Source: JAOTVV01 sp039591075 (GTDB lineage Bacteria; Gemmatimonadota; Gemmatimonadetes; Gemmatimonadales; GWC2-71-9). From it: 64,000 nucleotides of DNA. Both the position numbers and the translations under genes were made by a program. The notes under the pieces are model-generated. The model was given only the letters and a program-made list of their open reading frames with translations. It ran no database searches and was not told the origin of the DNA. Below are positions 58,591 to 64,000 of the stretch, one piece after another (within the stretch, counting starts at the first letter, position 1; each line of letters opens with the position of its first letter). The DNA is taken from positions 1-64,000 of the forward strand of contig JBDHEI010000009.1 of NCBI GenBank assembly GCA_039591075.1, in the 5' to 3' direction.

Positions 58591-59832
58591 TCAGGGCCGG
58601 CGCGACGCGGACGGCTTCCGCTGCGGCTGCTTGCCTTTCGATGGGGATGCCGGCTTCCGACCGGTAGCGGTGGCCGGCGCGGGCCGCCTCGTGGGCTCCG
58701 CCCGCTGAGCTGGGGTCACGCGCGGCGCCGTACCGGACTTGCCGGGGCGGCCGGATTTCACTGCCGGCCGCCGCGTGGCGGCTGGGGTCTCGGGCTTCTC
58801 TTTGGCTCGCCGCTCCAGTTGCGGCCGGGGCTGAGCGTCGGGCGATCGAGACGCGTCGGGCCGCACACGTGTGGCTGGTCGTTTTGCGTCCTGATCCCCA
58901 ACCAGCCGCCGCAACACGCCGGAGAGCCCACCCGAGGCGCCCCCGCCGGCCCGAGCCTTCGGCGCCGGAACCGACCCGATCCCGCCGAGTTGCCGTCCCG
59001 TGACGCCGCCGTCCAGCGCAGGAGGAGTCCCAGACGCCATCGGACGGATCCGCGTGACGTAGGGATCCGTGTGCAGTCGGGTCTTGATCACGTACCGTGG
59101 TCGCAGGCTGACCCGCGCCGCGACCACCACGCCGCGCCCCGGATACAGACGGGACGGGTAGCGGTAGAAATCGTCGTAGATCACGATGCGAAACGTCCCG
59201 CACCAGTCGCGATAGGGGTCCCACACCGGATACGCGACGTAGGTATGGCAGTCGTAGCACAGGAACCGGGGGTACTCGTACCGCTGCTCCACGAAGTAGG
59301 GCAGAACGTCGATCCCGTACATCGTGTACCCTGGCGGAAGCAGCTGATCTACGATCTCGTCGACGGCCACGTAGGGATCACCGGTGATGCGTCCCTCGTG
59401 CGCGACGGCACGATACTCCCAGTGATCGTTCCGCACGTAGGGATCGAAGTCGTACGGGTCCCGACTCACGACGGCCACCAGATATCCCACGCCGGGGTAG
59501 TCGTCCACCGCGAACGTGAATCCGCCGCGGTAGCCGTGGGGATGGGGCACGCGGTAACGGCGGCTTCCGACGGCGAAGTTGTCGTCCCAGGGCTGCGTGG
59601 GGAACAGAATGCGGATCCGGCCGTCCGTGTCGACCCGGAACAGCGTGACGTACCCGTCTTCGTCGGTCTCGAACGACACGGCCACCCGGTCGGAGCGTCG
59701 GACGACGTCACCGCGATCCGTGCGGATCGTGACGCGGGGATGGAATCCCTCGTCCGCCTGCCACTCGTCCTGGCCCCATGCGGGGGTGGCCAGAAGCATC
59801 GTGAGCAGTACGGCGCCGACAGCTCGGTTCAT
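58591..59832 (-). CDS. exported DUF4384-type protein with long basic, Pro-rich C-terminal tail
   Basis: A 413-residue protein with signal peptide (AVGAVLLTMLLATPAWGQ). Residues about 25-110 have the DUF4384-like pattern (RVAVSFETDEDGYVTLFRVDTDGRIRILFP), a beta domain often found in envelope proteins. A Tyr/Asp-rich middle (with CYDCHTYVAYPVWDP, a possible Cys/His site) is followed by about 130 residues of low complexity rich in Arg, Pro, Ala and Lys, probably disordered and able to bind anionic polymers. The ATG at 59832 has GAGGAAA upstream. It follows a 259-bp gap in front of the DUF58 gene. Function unknown. Confidence 0.7.
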   Translation of the reverse strand: MNRAVGAVLLTMLLATPAWGQDEWQADEGFHPRVTIRTDRGDVVRRSDRVAVSFETDEDGYVTLFRVDTDGRIRILFPTQPWDDNFAVGSRRYRVPHPHGYRGGFTFAVDDYPGVGYLVAVVSRDPYDFDPYVRNDHWEYRAVAHEGRITGDPYVAVDEIVDQLLPPGYTMYGIDVLPYFVEQRYEYPRFLCYDCHTYVAYPVWDPYRDWCGTFRIVIYDDFYRYPSRLYPGRGVVVAARVSLRPRYVIKTRLHTDPYVTRIRPMASGTPPALDGGVTGRQLGGIGSVPAPKARAGGGASGGLSGVLRRLVGDQDAKRPATRVRPDASRSPDAQPRPQLERRAKEKPETPAATRRPAVKSGRPGKSGTAPRVTPAQRAEPTRRPAPATATGRKPASPSKGKQPQRKPSASRRP

Positions 59833-60091
59833 CACGCTTTCCTCGGTCTGGGAGTCACTTCCCCGCTACAGATAGTGCACGGCGTGTGCCAGCCAGAGAG
59901 ACGTATCTAAGTCATGGTACTGCAATTACTTGTGGCTATTGACCGTGAGCTTGCCGCACCAGGTTCGTCCTCGTGGGGGGACGCTGCCGGTCGACTGCTG
60001 GGCAGGGGATCGGGCCGCCGTCAGAGACCCCCTGGGCAGTGGCCGGCCCGCATCGGCTGGTCCGCCCGAGACTGGTTAGGTTAGGGCGGTG

Positions 60092-60991
60092 ATGGCGCAG
60101 CGATTGGACCTGCTCGACCCGTACGAGGTCGCCCAGCTGGGCGACCTCGAGCTCGTGGCGCGCGGCGTAGTCGAGGGCTTCCTGACCGGCCTGCATCGGT
60201 CACCATTCAAGGGGTTCTCGGTGGAGTTCGCAGAGCACCGTCCCTACCGCCCGGGCGACGAGCTGCGCTATCTCGATTGGAAGATCATGGGTCGCTCGGA
60301 TCGGCTCGTCGTGAAACAGTTCGAAGAAGAGACCAACCTTCGCGCCATGATCGTGCTGGACGTGAGCCGGTCGATGGACTGGACGGGACACGAACGGCGC
60401 CTCACCAAGCTCGAGTACGCCAAGCGGCTCGTTGCAGCGCTCTCGCTGGTGTTGCTCAAGCAACGCGATGCTACGGGGCTCATCGGGTTCGATGACGAGG
60501 TGCGGACGGTCGTGCGGGCGAACGCCCGGTATAGGCATTGGTGGGAGTTGCTGGCGGCGGTGTCCGCACTGCGGGCGGGCCGGGGCACGGTGGCCGAGCC
60601 GGCTCTGCGTCGGGTGACCGACCTCCTGCGGCGCCGGGGTCTGGTGGTGTTCGTCTCGGATCTCCTTCTCGACCGAGAGCTGGTCATGCTCGCGCTGCAG
60701 TTCCTTCGGCACCGGGGGCACCAGGTGATGGTGTTCCATTTGATGGATCCCGGGGAACGCTCCCTCGAGGGTCCACCGGAGGCGCGGTTCGAGGATCCGG
60801 AGACCGGTGCGGGATTCGTTGCGAGGCCGAGGGAGCTCCGGGGCGTGTACGAGCGAACGGTGCGGGATACCGTGCTGGCATGGCGAGCCCGGTGTCGCGC
60901 GGGTGGGATCGACTACCACCATGTGCTGACCGACGTTCCGTTCGGCCATGTGCTGCGGCAGGCCGCCAACCGCCGGTCACGTCTCGGGTGA
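60092..60991 (+). CDS. DUF58 (VWA-like) domain protein of the MoxR-associated type
   Basis: A 299-residue cytoplasmic protein. The DUF58 hallmark is FAEHRPYRPGDELRYLDWKIMGR near residue 50, followed by a VWA/MIDAS-like site LDVSRSMDWTG (DxSxS). DUF58 proteins usually sit with a MoxR AAA+ ATPase and BatA-type proteins and take part in assembly or activation of envelope or metal-containing complexes; the MoxR gene is not next to it here. The ATG at 60092 follows AGGG by 6 bases; a GTG at 60089 is possible. The stop overlaps the next gene's GTG. Confidence 0.88.
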   Translation: MAQRLDLLDPYEVAQLGDLELVARGVVEGFLTGLHRSPFKGFSVEFAEHRPYRPGDELRYLDWKIMGRSDRLVVKQFEEETNLRAMIVLDVSRSMDWTGHERRLTKLEYAKRLVAALSLVLLKQRDATGLIGFDDEVRTVVRANARYRHWWELLAAVSALRAGRGTVAEPALRRVTDLLRRRGLVVFVSDLLLDRELVMLALQFLRHRGHQVMVFHLMDPGERSLEGPPEARFEDPETGAGFVARPRELRGVYERTVRDTVLAWRARCRAGGIDYHHVLTDVPFGHVLRQAANRRSRLG

Positions 60992-62781
60992 TCGGCTTTC
61001 TCCAGCCGCTCGCGCTTCTCGGCCTTGCCGCCGCAGCGATCCCGCCGCTGCTCCATCTGCTCGGAAGGCGGCGGCCGCCGACCGTGGTCTTCCCGGCAAT
61101 TCAGTACCTGACGGCAACCGAGCGCGAGCACAGTCGCCGCCTCAAGTTGCGAAACCTGCTGCTCTTGCTGCTTCGTGTGGCCGCGATCGTGTTGATCGTG
61201 CTTGCGGCGGCGCGACCGGTGGCCCGCGTGCAAGCAGGGACCTCGCATCCGCCCACGGCTCTGGCGGTCGTGGTGGACAACTCCCTGTCGTCGGGTGCTG
61301 TGGTGGCAGGGCAGACGGTGCTGACTACACTCACTGCACGCGCTCGGGACGTGCTGGAGCACTCGGAGGCCGGCGATCAGCTGTGGCTCGTCCTGGCCGA
61401 TGGCGAGCTCCGCAGGGTGACTCGAACGACCGCGCACGGCACGCTGGACAGTCTGACACCGTGGCCGGTCCGGCTCGACCTTGGCACCGCGGTGCGCGCG
61501 GCTGCGCGTGGGGTGACGGAGAGCGAGCTCGGGTTGAGTGAAGTCGTGGTGCTCAGCGATCTCCAGGCGAGCGCTCTGTCGTCGGGCCCGCCGGTCGAGG
61601 GGCGCGTCCTCATACTCGAGGCACCGTCGAGGCCGGAGAACCTGGGCGTCGACTCCGCCGTGTCAGAGCCGGCCCGCTGGACGCCGAGCGGGTCGGTGAT
61701 CGCCAGCATCGGTGGGCACGCCGCCGGCCGCACCGCGGTTCGTCTCGAGATCGATGGTGTGGAGGTGGCACGAACGGTCGCCTCGGCCGGCGACCGGGTC
61801 GTGTTGGAGGGAACGGCACCGGGGAGTGGTTGGCTCACCGGTGTCGTCCGGCTCGACGCCGACGAGTTGCGCGATGACGACACATGGTATCTCGGGATTC
61901 GCGCCAGCGGCCCAACCACGGTCGGGGTCGTCACCCACGTGGGCCGTTTTGTGGAAGACGGCCTTGCGGTGCTCCGCGAGAACGGACGGATCGCTCTGGG
62001 GAACGCGGTGCAGCTCGCGGACCGACCGCAGTCGGGTGCGACGGTCGTGGTGCCGCCTGCCGAGCCCGCGCTGACGGGTGCAATCAACCGAGCACTGGCG
62101 GCTCGCGGCATCGACTGGCGCTTTGGAGACCTGCTGGAAGGCGAGTGGTCGATTCGCGGGGACCTTCCCGGAGCTGGCGAGGCCGTCTATCGGCGGTACC
62201 GCTTGAACGGGTCGGGAGACGTACTGGCCACGGTGGGCGGCGAGCCTTGGTTGGTTCGGGCGGGCGAGGTCACGCTGCTCGCGAGCCGCCTGGAGGAATC
62301 GTGGACGGCGCTGCCGGTGCGGGCCACGTTCCTTCCCTTTCTCGAGATCCTCGTCAATCGGATTGCCATGGGATCGCCGGGGATCGTCCGCGCACGGCCG
62401 GGCGAGGCAGTTCGCATGCCCGGCGCCGCTGTGCGAGTCGAGTTGCCCGAGGGCACCGTCGCCGTTCCGGCGAGCGGCGCCATCCTCGCGCCGCAGCGAG
62501 CCGGCGTCTCCATGCTCGTCGACGCGGCGGGCGATACGGTCGGCGTGCTCGAGGTGAACCACGACGCGCGGGAGTCGGTGCTCGACCCCGCCGATCGTGC
62601 CACTCTCCGTGCAGCGCTCGGCGACGGTGTGAAGGTTGTGAGTGAGGCATCGCTGGCCCGGGAGCTCTTCGGCGGCGCGCGTCGGGCCGAGTTGACGGGC
62701 ATCCTCCTTGGCGCCGCCCTCGTCATCGTGGTGATCGAACTGGTCGTCGCCACGTTCGGAACAGGCGCCACGAGGGCCTGA
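60988..62781 (+). CDS. BatA/aerotolerance-type membrane protein with N-terminal domain and VWA-like domain
   Basis: A 597-residue membrane protein. Residues 1-85 carry the BatA N-terminal signature (FLQPLALLGLAAAAIPPLLHLL, then RRRPPTVVFPAIQYL and a second span LRNLLLLLLRVAAIVLIVLAA). A VWA-like domain follows with VVVDNSLSSG as MIDAS, then about 300 residues of beta-rich periplasmic sequence and a final C-terminal span (ILLGAALVIVVIELVVA). The GTG at 60988 overlaps the DUF58 stop (GTGA), and the stop overlaps the mfd ATG. The family is implicated in stress tolerance; a direct role is not known. Confidence 0.85.
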   Translation: MIGFLQPLALLGLAAAAIPPLLHLLGRRRPPTVVFPAIQYLTATEREHSRRLKLRNLLLLLLRVAAIVLIVLAAARPVARVQAGTSHPPTALAVVVDNSLSSGAVVAGQTVLTTLTARARDVLEHSEAGDQLWLVLADGELRRVTRTTAHGTLDSLTPWPVRLDLGTAVRAAARGVTESELGLSEVVVLSDLQASALSSGPPVEGRVLILEAPSRPENLGVDSAVSEPARWTPSGSVIASIGGHAAGRTAVRLEIDGVEVARTVASAGDRVVLEGTAPGSGWLTGVVRLDADELRDDDTWYLGIRASGPTTVGVVTHVGRFVEDGLAVLRENGRIALGNAVQLADRPQSGATVVVPPAEPALTGAINRALAARGIDWRFGDLLEGEWSIRGDLPGAGEAVYRRYRLNGSGDVLATVGGEPWLVRAGEVTLLASRLEESWTALPVRATFLPFLEILVNRIAMGSPGIVRARPGEAVRMPGAAVRVELPEGTVAVPASGAILAPQRAGVSMLVDAAGDTVGVLEVNHDARESVLDPADRATLRAALGDGVKVVSEASLARELFGGARRAELTGILLGAALVIVVIELVVATFGTGATRA

Positions 62782-64000
62782 TGCTCCCGCACCTCGTTCG
62801 CGCGGTTCGCGATCTTCCCCGCTTTCGCGCGCTGCGGGCCGATCTCCCACGACGGGGTACGCAGCGCACCGTCGGTGGACTCCGCGGTGCCAGCCAGGCC
62901 GTACTCGCAGCCGCGCTGGCCGCCGACCATCCCCAGCGGGTATTCCTCGTGGTGGCGCCGTCACCGACGGGAGCCGAAACCTGGTTGGGTGACCTGGCGG
63001 TGCTCGTCGGGGAGGACGTGGCGCTGTATCCGCAGCGCGAGGCGCTCGGCGAGGAAGAACCGCACTATGAGATCGCGGGCGAGCAGGTCGAGACGATTGC
63101 GGCGGTGCTCGCCGGCCGCGCGCGTGTCGTCGTCACCACCCTGCGCGCGACGGTCGAGCTCACCCGGATGCCCGAAATGGTGGCCACGCGTCGGCTCGAG
63201 CTCCGCAAAGGTCGCGGATTGAGGTGGGGAGCCGTGATCGAGCGGCTGGAGGCCATGGGCTACGAGCGCTGCCCGTCGGTGCGTGACGTCGCGGAATTCG
63301 CGGTGCGCGGTGGGATCGTCGATGTGTACGGCTTTGGGATGTCCGATCCCGCGCGGCTGGAGTGGTGGGGAGACGAGCTGAGCTCGATCCGGACGTTCGA
63401 TCTCGACTCGCAGCGGTCGATTGACGAGGTGGATGCCGCGACGGTGCTGCCCGTGGCGGCGCCCCGGGGGGACCACGGTCAGGATGCGGACCTGCGAGCG
63501 CCGGCGACGCCTCCCAATGATCGCGCCGAGCGGCAGTCCCTTCTCGACCTGCTCCCAACCGACACGCTGGTCATCGTGGATCCACTGGTGGACGATGCCG
63601 ACGTTGATCGGCTGTGGCAGGAGGCCGACCATCACGTTCAAGTCGCCCAGCGCCGGGGCGAGGAAGTGCCGGGGCGCGAGGCCGTCCTCCGAGATCCGAC
63701 GGCGTGGCGCGAACGTTGGCGGCAGTTTGCCACGTTGGTGATAACCGGCGAGGGTGGGGACCACGATTTCCGATTCGGTGCGCCGCCGCCGGTCGAGCGC
63801 AAGGTCTCACGGATCGCTGTGATCGGACGGAGTCATCCGGTCCTTGTTCTGTGTGACAACGAGGGGCAGCTGGAGCGGCTCGAGGAGCTGCTGTCGGACG
63901 AACGGAGCGGCGGCCGAATCGTACCGGCGTCGGTGACGCTCGCCCTCGGGTCGCTGAGCGGCGGGTTTGCCATGCCCGAGCTCGCGGTGCTCACCGATCA
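62781..64000 (+). CDS. mfd: transcription-repair coupling factor Mfd, N-terminal part (cut by the window edge)
   Basis: The frame is open to the last base, giving 406 codons of an incomplete gene. The visible part matches the UvrB-like N-terminal region of Mfd: VGGLRGASQAVLAAAL, VTTLRATVELTRMP, ERLEAMGYERCPSVRDVAEFAVRGGIVDVYGFG with EWWGDELSSIRTFD, and the later GFAMPELAVLTD. RNA-polymerase-interacting and helicase motifs would lie beyond the edge. Its ATG overlaps the stop of the BatA-like gene (TGATG). Mfd removes RNA polymerase stalled at lesions and recruits UvrA; uvrA is elsewhere in this window, at 21487-24288. Confidence 0.93.
   Translation, partial: MLPHLVRAVRDLPRFRALRADLPRRGTQRTVGGLRGASQAVLAAALAADHPQRVFLVVAPSPTGAETWLGDLAVLVGEDVALYPQREALGEEEPHYEIAGEQVETIAAVLAGRARVVVTTLRATVELTRMPEMVATRRLELRKGRGLRWGAVIERLEAMGYERCPSVRDVAEFAVRGGIVDVYGFGMSDPARLEWWGDELSSIRTFDLDSQRSIDEVDAATVLPVAAPRGDHGQDADLRAPATPPNDRAERQSLLDLLPTDTLVIVDPLVDDADVDRLWQEADHHVQVAQRRGEEVPGREAVLRDPTAWRERWRQFATLVITGEGGDHDFRFGAPPPVERKVSRIAVIGRSHPVLVLCDNEGQLERLEELLSDERSGGRIVPASVTLALGSLSGGFAMPELAVLTD

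Overview
The window is 64 kb of GC-rich chromosomal DNA, densely coding on both strands, from a Gram-negative (diderm) bacterium. Outer-membrane proteins, TolC, many lipoboxes and Sec signal peptides, and two lytic transglycosylases show the envelope type. The gene mix (S46 peptidase, DUF4382 and DUF4384-type exported proteins, a bacterial serpin, ATP-type PEP carboxykinase, FtsEX-EnvC, many GTG starts and 4-base ATGA/GTGA overlaps) fits Gemmatimonadota best. That placement is an inference from gene content; no 16S rRNA gene is present. I see no insertion sequence, prophage, integrase or CRISPR array. The only RNA gene I recognise is a tRNA-Asn.

Layout. 1-3.8 kb: the tail of a run of reductase, TVP38 membrane protein, DUF547 and the two 'arsenosugar-type' glycosyltransferases, cut by the left edge. 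3.9-6.4 kb: three small unknown proteins and a two-LysM lytic transglycosylase. 6.4-8.7 kb (minus): holB-moaC-lytic transglycosylase with overlapping ends. 8.7-20 kb: exported or secondary-metabolism enzymes (amidohydrolase behind two operator-like palindromes, serpin, DSD1-type PLP enzyme, S46 peptidase, DUF4382 lipoprotein, M24 peptidase, PLP decarboxylase) and Hsp20. 20-24.3 kb: patatin lipase, tRNA-Asn, uvrA. 24.4-27.8 kb: LPG-synthase-type membrane protein, triple-FHA protein, PP2C phosphatase and a small coupled protein. 27.8-30.7 kb: HD hydrolase and pckA. 30.8-35.8 kb (minus): a ZnuA/ZnuB-type metal uptake operon with outer-membrane proteins and a matrixin-like protease but no ATPase. 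35.9-38.6 kb: an alkaline phosphatase lipoprotein divergent from an exported SurE, then pcm.

38.7-45.8 kb (minus): a seven-gene tetR-tolC-hlyD-ABC-ABC-permease-permease efflux operon resembling E. coli cecR-ybhGFSR, with YbhF split in two and its own TolC; a promoter and a palindrome lie in front of tetR. 45.8-54.9 kb (minus): nine genes in one nearly gap-free series: lepA, ROK kinase, PfkB kinase, STAS/HATPase protein, STAS protein, transsulfuration enzyme, ftsE, ftsX, envC. EnvC carries a degenerate LytM domain, as expected for an amidase activator rather than a hydrolase. 55-60 kb: gamma-glutamyltransferase, M28 peptidase and a DUF4384-type protein. 60-64 kb: DUF58 and BatA-like proteins coupled to mfd, which runs off the right edge.

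The strongest leads are the nine-gene series with its STAS/HATPase pair next to the divisome regulator, the metal operon lacking an ATPase, the exported SurE divergent from a phosphatase, and the tandem operators at 8.8 kb. Functions are assigned from family motifs read by eye; no database search was run.
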